Position numbers and translations under genes: made by a program
Origin: CAZBXD01 sp965216395
GTDB lineage: Bacteria > Pseudomonadota > Alphaproteobacteria > Micavibrionales > SZUA-601
Length of the DNA: 64,000 nucleotides
Direction: 5' to 3'
Assembly: GCA_965216395.1 (NCBI GenBank)
Contig: OZ244156.1
Coordinates: 310,001-374,000 of the forward strand
Shown here: one piece after another, positions 56,667 to 64,000 of the stretch
How the letters are laid out: each line of letters starts with the position of its first letter
Position numbering within the stretch: position 1 is the stretch's first letter
The notes under the pieces: model-generated
What the model was told of the DNA's origin: nothing
Database searches by the model: none
The model's input: only the letters and a program-made list of their open reading frames with translations

Positions 56667-58913
56667 TTAATGCTTTTTTCGTTGCGCTTTATATTTTTTA
56701 CTACGGTTTTTACGTTTTTTACTTGGTTTATCGCGTTTATTATTGCGTGGTGGCCCTTTGCGCTGTTTTTGTGGCGCAATATCCGCACCTTTTTCGCCAA
56801 CCAGTTCAAACACCGTTCTTCCCGTGGCCATATCTGTTTCGACCAATTGCACAATCACAGGCGCACATAGGCGATAAACTCGTTTCGTGCGCCGGCCAAT
56901 CAATGCATGTCTTGTTTCATCATGAATGTAATAATCATTAGGTAAGGTTCGTATTGGTACAAGACCATCCGCGCCTGTTTCATTAAGGCGAATAAAAAGC
57001 CCAATATTGGTAACACCACTGATCCGACCTGCAAATTCTGCCGCACTATGTTCCGATAAATAGAGCGCCATATATCGGTCACTGGCGTCACGTTCGGCCA
57101 AAGTTGCGCGTCGCTCTGTATCCGATATTTGACCAGAAATCTCATTTAAATGAGCAATTTCATCATCTGTGATCCCATCATCACCCAATTTAAAGGCACG
57201 AATAAGGGCACGGTGGACAATTAAGTCTGCATAACGGCGAATAGGGGAGGTAAAATGCGCATAAGAATCAAGGGCGAGACCAAAATGACCTTCGTTATCA
57301 GGGCTGTAAATAGCCTGTGACATAGATCGTAAAACCATTTCATGAATCAGTGGTTCTTCTGGCCGCCCATCAGCCTGTTTAAGAACTTGGTCAAATTCTT
57401 TGGGACCTACAGTCCCATTGGATAATTTATAACCCATTTCTTTTAAGAAAGTGCGCGTTGACGCCAGTCGCGCGGGGTCTGGTTTGGGATGGGTTCGATA
57501 AATGAGCGGATGCTCTACTTTTTCAAGTGTTTCTGCCACGGCGACATTGGCTAAAATCATAAATTCTTCGATCAATTTATGACTATCAAACCGTTCACGT
57601 AGAGTAATTTTGGCGATGCGTCCTTTTTCAATGGTGACTTGTCGTTCTGGCATTTCTAATTCAATCGTGCCGCGATTTTTCCTAGCCTTAGCGAGTGTTT
57701 TATAAGCACCGTAAAGTGGTTTTAACAAGGTATCAACAATCGGCGCCGTTGTATCATCTGGATTACCATCAAGGGCCATTTGTACTTGTTCATAAGTTGT
57801 ACGAGCGGCTGATTTCATCAGGCCACGAATAACTTTTTTCTTAATCAAATGACCCTTTTTATCAATCGTCATCTTGACCGCCATACACGCGCGCACTTCG
57901 TTTGGTACCAACGAACATAGTCCATTCGATAATTTTTCAGGCAACATGGGGACAACTCGATCAGGGAAATACACTGAATTACCCCGTTCATAAGCTTCGC
58001 GATTAAGTGATGATCCATCGCGTACGTAATGCGCGACATCTGCAATTGCGACAATTAATTTCCAACCGCCACTATTTTTAGGGCTTTGGTCAGGTTCAGC
58101 GTAAACCGCATCATCAAAATCGCGCGCATCAGCCCCATCAATGGTGATTAAGGGGATATCTCGCAAATCAGTTCTTTTTCCCAATTCAGGAACATCCATA
58201 TTTTTTGTTTCATCTAATGTTTCTTGATCAAAGGATGTTGGAATTTCCCGACTATGGATGGCGATCAGACTGATAATATCCGCATCATCATAATGTCCTA
58301 AAATTTGTGTGATTTTAGCGGATTTGTTTTCAACGGTAACCTGAACCAAGTCGCCATCACGTGCATCCATATCATGACCTCGCATAATTTGGTATGTGCT
58401 ACGATTTTTGCGGTCCGTGGGTGTAACAAGCCCGTGGTTCTTTCTACGTTCATAAAAACCAATAACGTCTTCTACGGAACGTTCAATTTTGCGAATTGGT
58501 TTAGCCAAATATGTACCGCTGGGTAAGCGTTCGGTATGGCAAATAAAGGCATCGCCCTGTTTAACCGACATAGTTTGTTTTTTGGGCGGTATCGTTAATA
58601 AAACCTCTGGCGGCGGACTGTTTTGATCCCATTTTTCTGGTTTTAATAAGATGTCACCATCACTATCAATTTCACTGACAATCATTGTTGCGATCGGTGG
58701 GAGTGTTTTGGGTAGCTTAAGGGTTCGGTGTTTCCCCATTTCAAGCACATCATCTTCGACCATTTTTTTCAGGCGATGTTTTAACCCAATACGGTCATGC
58801 CCTTTTATTTTAAAGGCTTTGGCAATATCAGATTTCTTAGCTGTTCCGCCTTTTTTGTGTAAAAAGTCGAGGATATCTTGCTCAGAAGGAATGTGTTTTG
58901 GAATTTCTGTCAT
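56667..58913 (-). CDS. rnr: ribonuclease R
   Basis: Processive 3'-5' exoribonuclease, 748 aa. An N-terminal winged helix (ILDFLHKKGGTAKKSDIAKAF) and cold-shock domains precede the RNB domain with the metal-binding DGADARDFDDAVYAE and YRTHPKPDP. The S1 domain (GRISGVTNIGLFIRLNETGADGLVP, in two parts) is followed by a highly basic Lys/Arg-rich tail from about 705. It helps degrade structured RNA and rRNA. Confidence 0.95.
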   Translation of the reverse strand: MTEIPKHIPSEQDILDFLHKKGGTAKKSDIAKAFKIKGHDRIGLKHRLKKMVEDDVLEMGKHRTLKLPKTLPPIATMIVSEIDSDGDILLKPEKWDQNSPPPEVLLTIPPKKQTMSVKQGDAFICHTERLPSGTYLAKPIRKIERSVEDVIGFYERRKNHGLVTPTDRKNRSTYQIMRGHDMDARDGDLVQVTVENKSAKITQILGHYDDADIISLIAIHSREIPTSFDQETLDETKNMDVPELGKRTDLRDIPLITIDGADARDFDDAVYAEPDQSPKNSGGWKLIVAIADVAHYVRDGSSLNREAYERGNSVYFPDRVVPMLPEKLSNGLCSLVPNEVRACMAVKMTIDKKGHLIKKKVIRGLMKSAARTTYEQVQMALDGNPDDTTAPIVDTLLKPLYGAYKTLAKARKNRGTIELEMPERQVTIEKGRIAKITLRERFDSHKLIEEFMILANVAVAETLEKVEHPLIYRTHPKPDPARLASTRTFLKEMGYKLSNGTVGPKEFDQVLKQADGRPEEPLIHEMVLRSMSQAIYSPDNEGHFGLALDSYAHFTSPIRRYADLIVHRALIRAFKLGDDGITDDEIAHLNEISGQISDTERRATLAERDASDRYMALYLSEHSAAEFAGRISGVTNIGLFIRLNETGADGLVPIRTLPNDYYIHDETRHALIGRRTKRVYRLCAPVIVQLVETDMATGRTVFELVGEKGADIAPQKQRKGPPRNNKRDKPSKKRKNRSKKYKAQRKKH

Positions 58914-58971
58914 AGAGACTAAGACATTACCTTAGATTGCCCAGATATACCAGATGAATTTACAAAGATAA

Positions 58972-59427
58972 TTAGTCACGCAAAGATTTAGCAGCGTCAT
59001 ACACATATTCTAAATTGATTTGTCCCAATTCTGGGATTTGTGCGGTTTTTAATTTAACCCACTCTTTGACCGCAAAGCGAATGATCACATCCAACTCGCC
59101 TTCCATGGACATACCACTAATATCTTTAACATTAAGCCATGAAACCCGTGCATCGGTTAGTGATTGTGCCTTGGCCTCTGGTTTGGCTAATCCCGTCCAG
59201 AATGAAACAAAAGAGGAGGGGCGCATAATACCGCCCAATTCATGAAATTCTGAGAGATCATTGGCTTGTAAGCCTGAAACACGGGCCAATTCGCGCAAAG
59301 CTACAATTTTATGATTCTCATCATCCTCGTTAAAGGAACCGCCAATACCGGCAATGGTTTTATCTTTAATAAGGAGTACTTTGGTCAAATCTTCACTAAA
59401 AATCAGGGAGGTCACAAATTCTTTCAT
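58972..59427 (-). CDS. Nudix-fold protein with degenerate Nudix box
   Basis: 151 aa. The fold is suggested by KVLLIKDKTIAGIGGSF and LRELARVSGL, but the Nudix box GX5EX7REUXEEXGU is broken: the EE pair is replaced by RV and the first Glu is shifted. Metal-dependent hydrolysis is therefore unlikely and a binding role is possible. It lies between rnr and the SGNH gene. Confidence 0.65.
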   Translation of the reverse strand: MKEFVTSLIFSEDLTKVLLIKDKTIAGIGGSFNEDDENHKIVALRELARVSGLQANDLSEFHELGGIMRPSSFVSFWTGLAKPEAKAQSLTDARVSWLNVKDISGMSMEGELDVIIRFAVKEWVKLKTAQIPELGQINLEYVYDAAKSLRD

Positions 59428-59443
59428 ATTTTCTACTTCTTTT

Positions 59444-60016
59444 TTATTTCAAGTGTTGGGCAATTTTTTCTGCAATTATTTTATAGCCATTTTCAGTGAA
59501 ATGTACACCGTCTATAATTTCTGAACGAAGTTTTTCTGTCAAGTTTTTATCGCTCAGATCAATTATTGGAATAGAAATTCTTTTTGCAACACTAATAGCT
59601 ATATTATTGTATCTAATTAAATCTTTTTCAAATCTTTGGTAAGGGGAGCTGTCTTTACGAAGAGAATTATATTGTTCTTGATTAATTGGTGTAATAGTCT
59701 TCCAAAATACATTTGTATTTTGGAGTTTTTTTAGTTTAAAAAAAATTTCTTCCAAGTTTTTTTCAAAAACCTTTGGATTAGTTTGAAGTTTCTTTTCATT
59801 AGGACAAAAACGAATATCGTGAAGACCACAATTGACAAGCAAATAATCTGGCTCCTTATCACCAACCCAATGATCTAAACTTTCGAGTATATTTTCGCTA
59901 TCTTTACAGTTTTCATCCGGTCCATCAACAGTCCAGCCTTCTGGTAAAAACTCCAGTAAGAACCTTTGATACCATATACGGATTGAGTCTCCTATTAGAA
60001 AAACATTTTTACTCAT
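59444..60016 (-). CDS. SGNH/GDSL hydrolase family protein
   Basis: 190 aa. Block I NVFLIGDSIR has the nucleophile Ser, block III LLVNCGLHDIRF resembles GxND, and block V IIDGVHFTENGYKIIA holds the catalytic Asp and His. No signal peptide, so it is cytoplasmic. It is visibly more AT-rich than topA and rnr, which suggests recent acquisition. Its ATG lies directly after the topA stop. Confidence 0.82.
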   Translation of the reverse strand: MSKNVFLIGDSIRIWYQRFLLEFLPEGWTVDGPDENCKDSENILESLDHWVGDKEPDYLLVNCGLHDIRFCPNEKKLQTNPKVFEKNLEEIFFKLKKLQNTNVFWKTITPINQEQYNSLRKDSSPYQRFEKDLIRYNNIAISVAKRISIPIIDLSDKNLTEKLRSEIIDGVHFTENGYKIIAEKIAQHLK

Positions 60017-62473
60017 TTACTTCTTCTTATTAGGCGTTTTTTTCTTTTTCGTCGTGGCTTTTTTCTTCTTAGTCGTGGTCTTCTTCTTACCGTATCGGCC
60101 GACACCACTGGCAATTTTTTCCTGTTTTTCTTTAATCAATTCAAGTGCGCGGGGCAATTCAATCGTCAAGACATCTTCATCTTTGGGGATAGAGGCGTAA
60201 ATTTTATCATATTTGACAAAAGGGCCAAATCGGCCAAGGCCAGCCGTGATTTTATGGTCGGTTTCTGGGTGTCTGCCAAGGTCACGCGGTAAGCGTAGTA
60301 ATTCAATCGCTTCTTCCAAAGTGACACTATCAAGGGTCATATGTTTAGGGAGACCGGCACGTTTTGGTTTTGGTTTTTTCTTCCCCTTAAGCGCTTCTTC
60401 CTCTGCTGTGAGGTCTTTTTGCACATAAGGGCCATAGGGGCCAGGGCGCGCTGAAATCATGCGACCTGTTTCTGGGTCTTTACCTAATTCACGTGGGCCT
60501 TTGGCCGCTTGCATGGCTTCTTCTTCTTGTTCGGCATCAACAACCAGTGGCCGTGTATATTTACAATCGGGATGATTAGAACACCCAATAAAGCCACCAA
60601 AACGACCTAGTTTTAAACTGAGGCGTCCATCATCGCATGATGGACAGGCGCGGCGATCCGTTCCGTCTTCCCGCGGCGGATAGAGCATATCTTCCAGTTC
60701 TTTATTAAGAACCTTGATTACATCTTGAATACGTAATTCTTTGGTTTCGTCAATTTTGGCAATAAACGGTTTCCAGAAATTATCCAGCATTTTACGCCAA
60801 TCCAGCTTTCCGTCAGAGATTGTATCCAATTCTTCTTCTAAATTCGCGGTAAAATCATATTCTACATATTGTGCAAAAAAATTCTCTAAAAATGCAGTCA
60901 CAACACGGCCACGATCTTCGGGAAAGAATCGTTTTTGTTCAAGGCGGACATAATTGCGTGCTTGAAGAACACTCAAGATACTGGCATAAGTCGATGGACG
61001 ACCAATCCCCAATTCTTCTAATTTTTTAACCAGTGAGGCTTCGGTAAAACGGGGCGGCGGTTGGGTGAAGTGTTGATTCGGCGTTACTGTTTTGAGATCA
61101 GGTTTATCCCCTTCATTCATCGGGGGTAAAATTTTATCGTTATTATCGTCATCTTTTTCATCATCTGTATCGTCACGACCTTCCATATAGACTTTGAAAA
61201 AACCATCAAAGGCAACGATAGATCCATTGGCGCGGAATGTAATTTGTTGATCATCGCTGATCATGTCCACGGCCACCTGATCCAATAATGCTGTGGCCAT
61301 TTGACAAGCGATGGTTCGCTTCCATATGAGGGTGTAAAGTTTGAGCTGATCCGCTTCCAGATATTTGGCGACATCCTCAGGTTTGCGCGACAGATCCGTT
61401 GGACGAATGGCTTCGTGTGCTTCTTGGGCATTTTTCGCCTTTGATTTATATTGTCGTGGACTATCAGGGACATATTTTTTGCCATATATGTCTTCAATAA
61501 CTTGGCGGGCGCTGGCGATGGCTTGGCCACTTAAGGTGACACCATCGGTACGCATATAGGTGATCAAACCAACAGTTTCGCCACCGATGTTTGCACCTTC
61601 ATAAAGACGTTGTGCCGTGCGCATCGTCCGGCTGGCACCAAAGCCAAGTTTACGGGCGGCTTCTTGTTGCAAAGTCGAAGTGATAAAAGGAGCAGCCGGA
61701 TTGCGTTTCACCTGTTTCTTTTCGATTTTGGCAATGGTGTACTCTTGACCCTTAATTTTTGAGAGCGCTGTTTGTGCAGCAGCTTCATTACCAATATCGA
61801 ATTTTTTAAGTTTTTGACTATCGAGATGTGTCAAACGTCCTTTGAAATTTTTACCTTTTGGTGTTTTGAAATCGGCTTCGATGGACCAATATTCTTGCGG
61901 GTCAAATTTTTCAATTTCTCTCTCTCGTTCACAAATCAAGCGCAAAGCAACAGATTGAACACGCCCTGCCGAACGCGAGCCAGGCAATTTGCGCCATAAA
62001 ATAGGTGAGAGGTTAAAGCCAACCAAATAATCGAGCGCGCGACGGGCAAGATAAGCATCCACCAGTGATTGATCGACATCGCGTGCTTTTTCAAATGCTT
62101 TTTGGACAGCCGTTTTGGTAATTTCATTGAACGTCACGCGCCGAACATTCTTAGATTTCAAAAGCCCTTTTTCAGCAAACATATCGTGAATATGCCATGA
62201 AATCGCTTCCCCTTCGCGGTCGGGGTCGGTTGCTAGATAGAGCGTATCGGCCGTTTTGAGCGCTTTTTTTATTTCAGCCATATGTTTTTTAGACTGTGAG
62301 GATTCTTCCCACACCATCGCATAATCTTTATCAGGATCCACTGAGCCATTTTTTGACGGCAGATCACGCACATGTCCCATACTGGCCAGTACTTTATAAT
62401 CAGAACCAAGATATTTGTTAATCGTTTTGGCTTTGGATGGGGACTCAACAATAACGACATTTGATGCGGGCAT
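60017..62473 (-). CDS. topA: DNA topoisomerase I
   Basis: Type IA topoisomerase relaxing negative supercoils, 818 aa. TOPRIM begins VVIVESPSKAKTINKYLG; the active-site Tyr is in GLITYMRTDGVTLSG. Further blocks are GRVQSVALRLI and GRPSTYASILSVLQ. A zinc ribbon CPSCDDGRLSL...CSNHPDC and Topo_C repeats precede a very Lys-rich tail, typical of alphaproteobacteria. It is preceded by dprA, as usual. Confidence 0.97.
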   Translation of the reverse strand: MPASNVVIVESPSKAKTINKYLGSDYKVLASMGHVRDLPSKNGSVDPDKDYAMVWEESSQSKKHMAEIKKALKTADTLYLATDPDREGEAISWHIHDMFAEKGLLKSKNVRRVTFNEITKTAVQKAFEKARDVDQSLVDAYLARRALDYLVGFNLSPILWRKLPGSRSAGRVQSVALRLICEREREIEKFDPQEYWSIEADFKTPKGKNFKGRLTHLDSQKLKKFDIGNEAAAQTALSKIKGQEYTIAKIEKKQVKRNPAAPFITSTLQQEAARKLGFGASRTMRTAQRLYEGANIGGETVGLITYMRTDGVTLSGQAIASARQVIEDIYGKKYVPDSPRQYKSKAKNAQEAHEAIRPTDLSRKPEDVAKYLEADQLKLYTLIWKRTIACQMATALLDQVAVDMISDDQQITFRANGSIVAFDGFFKVYMEGRDDTDDEKDDDNNDKILPPMNEGDKPDLKTVTPNQHFTQPPPRFTEASLVKKLEELGIGRPSTYASILSVLQARNYVRLEQKRFFPEDRGRVVTAFLENFFAQYVEYDFTANLEEELDTISDGKLDWRKMLDNFWKPFIAKIDETKELRIQDVIKVLNKELEDMLYPPREDGTDRRACPSCDDGRLSLKLGRFGGFIGCSNHPDCKYTRPLVVDAEQEEEAMQAAKGPRELGKDPETGRMISARPGPYGPYVQKDLTAEEEALKGKKKPKPKRAGLPKHMTLDSVTLEEAIELLRLPRDLGRHPETDHKITAGLGRFGPFVKYDKIYASIPKDEDVLTIELPRALELIKEKQEKIASGVGRYGKKKTTTKKKKATTKKKKTPNKKK

Positions 62474-62499
62474 AATTTATTATTCTCTCAATATCTATC

Positions 62500-63678
62500 T
62501 CAGGCTGTTTTGATCAGGCTCACTTTATTGCCTGCATGTCGTTGTATACGCCCTTCGATCTCTAATTCAAGTAAAAATGTTAAAATAGTGTCAATTGATT
62601 GTCCTGATTCATGAACTAAATCGTCAATTTCTATCGGTGTTGTGCTTAAATAATCGGTCAGAGAAACAGGTTGTACGATGGGTAAATCAATATCTTCTTT
62701 TTCTACTTTTTCGGGTGTTTCGTGTTCATCTTCAAAAATAAAATCGAGTGGTTCTTCCCATAGATTCGGTCGTTTAACGGGTTCGATTTGTTGCGGAACC
62801 ATATCTTTAATTATCTGGATCACATCATGAGCAGATGTAATAAGTTGCGCTTGCTGTCGTTTAATTAATTGGTTGGGGCCACCAGCACGAGGATCAGAGG
62901 GGTTACCCGGCACCGCAAAAACTTCGCGCCCTTGTTCAAAAGCAAGGCGCGCTGTGATGAGAGAGCCTGATTTTGTGGTGGCCTCAACAACAATTGTCGC
63001 AACACTGATTCCAGAAACAATACGATTACGTCTGGGGAAATGTTGCGCTTTGGGCACCATGCCAAAGGCATTTTCACTGACGATGATCCCATTTTCGCCA
63101 ATGGATTGATAAAGTTCTTTATTCTGTGGTGGGTAAATATTATCCACGCCACCGGCCAATACGGCGATTGTCCCGGTATCAAGGGCGCCTTCATGAACAG
63201 CTGTATCAATCCCACGTGCGAGCCCAGAAATAACGGTATATCCAGCCTCACCAAATTCCATAGCCATTTTTTTGGCCAAATTTTTACCATTAATGGATGC
63301 ATTACGCGCGCCTACAATTGCAATATTGGGTGTATTCAAAAGTTCAATTTTTCCAATCACACTTATGACAGGTGGGGCATCTTCAATCATTTTTAAGCTT
63401 TGCGGATACTCGCTTTCGCAAGCCATAATCATCCGCCCGCCATAGTTGTTCAGGCGCTCTAACTCATTTTCAGCGCGTGAAAGGGGAAAGATACTATATT
63501 TTTTACGCCCTGCCTTAGCGGCCAATTCTGGCAAAGCTTCAAGTGCCACGGCTGCATCACCATTAAAACGTTCCATGATACGATAAAAAGTGAGGGGGCC
63601 GATATTGGGCGTGCGAATCAAACGAAGCCAATCAAGACGTTGTTGATCATTAAGCACTTGCGGTTCAAAAACGGGCAT
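62500..63678 (-). CDS. dprA: DNA-processing protein DprA
   Basis: 392-aa RecA loader for transformation. The Rossmann-like core has AIVGARNASINGKNLAKKMA, SGLARGIDTAVHEGALDTG and TIAVLAGGVDNIYPPQNKEL, then FPRRNRIVSGIS and GSLITARLAFEQGREVFAVPG. A C-terminal winged helix (about 330-390: IEIDDLVHESGQSIDTIL) is present. It lies between plsY and topA, a common alphaproteobacterial order. Confidence 0.95.
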   Translation of the reverse strand: MPVFEPQVLNDQQRLDWLRLIRTPNIGPLTFYRIMERFNGDAAVALEALPELAAKAGRKKYSIFPLSRAENELERLNNYGGRMIMACESEYPQSLKMIEDAPPVISVIGKIELLNTPNIAIVGARNASINGKNLAKKMAMEFGEAGYTVISGLARGIDTAVHEGALDTGTIAVLAGGVDNIYPPQNKELYQSIGENGIIVSENAFGMVPKAQHFPRRNRIVSGISVATIVVEATTKSGSLITARLAFEQGREVFAVPGNPSDPRAGGPNQLIKRQQAQLITSAHDVIQIIKDMVPQQIEPVKRPNLWEEPLDFIFEDEHETPEKVEKEDIDLPIVQPVSLTDYLSTTPIEIDDLVHESGQSIDTILTFLLELEIEGRIQRHAGNKVSLIKTA

Positions 63679-63680
63679 TC

Positions 63681-64000
63681 TTAGTTTTTCTTTTCACCAA
63701 TTTTACTCTCTATACCCTTAAGAAGGCGTTTGATATTGCCACGGTGAGTGAACCATATCAACGCTGCGACACAGTATAAAAAAAGAATTAAATTAGGGTG
63801 ACCTGCTGCCAAAGCATATAAGGGGGCTTGTAATGTTGCAATTAATGCTGCAAGAGATGAAATACGCGATAAAACAGCAACAACAAGCCAAGTAGCAATT
63901 AAAAGTCCAGCAATAAATGGATTAATTGCAAGTATAACACCAAAAGCTGTCGCAACACCTTTTCCGCCTTTAAAGCCAAGCCATATTGGGAAAATATGTC
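63681..64000 (-). CDS. plsY: acyl-phosphate:glycerol-3-phosphate acyltransferase PlsY, 3' part
   Basis: Partial: the N-terminus lies beyond the right edge. The visible 106 codons contain the family signature HIFPIWLGFKGGKGVATAFG and three hydrophobic segments, ending FTHRGNIKRLLKGIESKIG and a Lys-rich end with TAA at 63681. The enzyme acylates glycerol-3-phosphate in membrane phospholipid synthesis. It leads the plsY-dprA-topA cluster; the stop and dprA start are 2 bases apart. Confidence 0.93.
   Translation of the reverse strand, partial: HIFPIWLGFKGGKGVATAFGVILAINPFIAGLLIATWLVVAVLSRISSLAALIATLQAPLYALAAGHPNLILFLYCVAALIWFTHRGNIKRLLKGIESKIGEKKN

Overview
The window is a 64-kb, AT-rich, gene-dense stretch of what looks like an alphaproteobacterial chromosome. 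The evidence is the rnhB-ccrM pair (GANTC methyltransferase), divK-pleD, a split F0 operon (atpI-atpB-atpE-atpF'-atpF), the mutY / dciA-dsbA-smc arrangement, an IalB-family protein, an alphaproteobacterial J-domain protein and cysteine-free L33 and L36. CtrA-like boxes (TTAA-N7-TTAA) and GANTC clusters sit where this cell-cycle network would need them. The lineage cannot be fixed from sequence alone. A deep-branching AT-rich group (Rhodospirillales- or Micavibrio-like) is my guess. I saw no insertion sequence, CRISPR array, integrase or rRNA operon.

Layout. 1-12.1 kb: a co-directional minus-strand run dciA-dsbA-smc-atpIBEF'F-rsfS-rlmH-envC-ctpA-divergent polysaccharide deacetylase, ending in the 5' part of rnpB (RNase P RNA), cut by the left edge. 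12.2-23 kb: mutY, ccrM with a CtrA/GANTC-rich upstream region, rnhB and a sodium:solute symporter, a lone CI-type repressor with palindromic operators, obgE-HAD, rplU-rpmA, trhO, rpmJ and ribokinase. 23-33 kb: IalB and small membrane proteins, a SpoU methylase, acetoacetyl-CoA synthetase, a prolyl-tRNA editing deacylase, tRNA-Gly, two M42 peptidases, rluB-rsmD and tRNA-Pro.

33.7-42.5 kb is the most accessory-looking part. It holds ettA followed by a NADAR protein and a BPL_N-type amidotransferase-fold protein, then a compact operon of TerD, TerA-like, RBBP9-like hydrolase and Ca2+/cation antiporter. After these come a DUF6428 protein with a cysteine-rich tail, a candidate sigma54-dependent small RNA that I predict from a textbook -24/-12 promoter, a stem-loop and a terminator, and several unknown proteins including a 33-aa membrane peptide.

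42.7-50 kb: clpX, sufE, hisS, deoC, a J-domain protein and an unknown two-gene membrane module. 50-56.3 kb is a signalling and surface block: a hybrid kinase carrying its own receiver and Hpt domains, a CpaC-N-like periplasmic protein, a TadD-like TPR lipoprotein, divK and pleD. 56.4-64 kb: rpmG, rnr, a degenerate Nudix protein, an SGNH hydrolase, topA, dprA and the 3' part of plsY, cut by the right edge.

The strongest candidates for something undescribed are the sigma54 small RNA near 40.8 kb, the Ter/Ca2+-antiporter operon near 37-39.6 kb and the ettA-NADAR-BPL_N neighbourhood. All are sequence-based predictions. No alignment or folding software was run.
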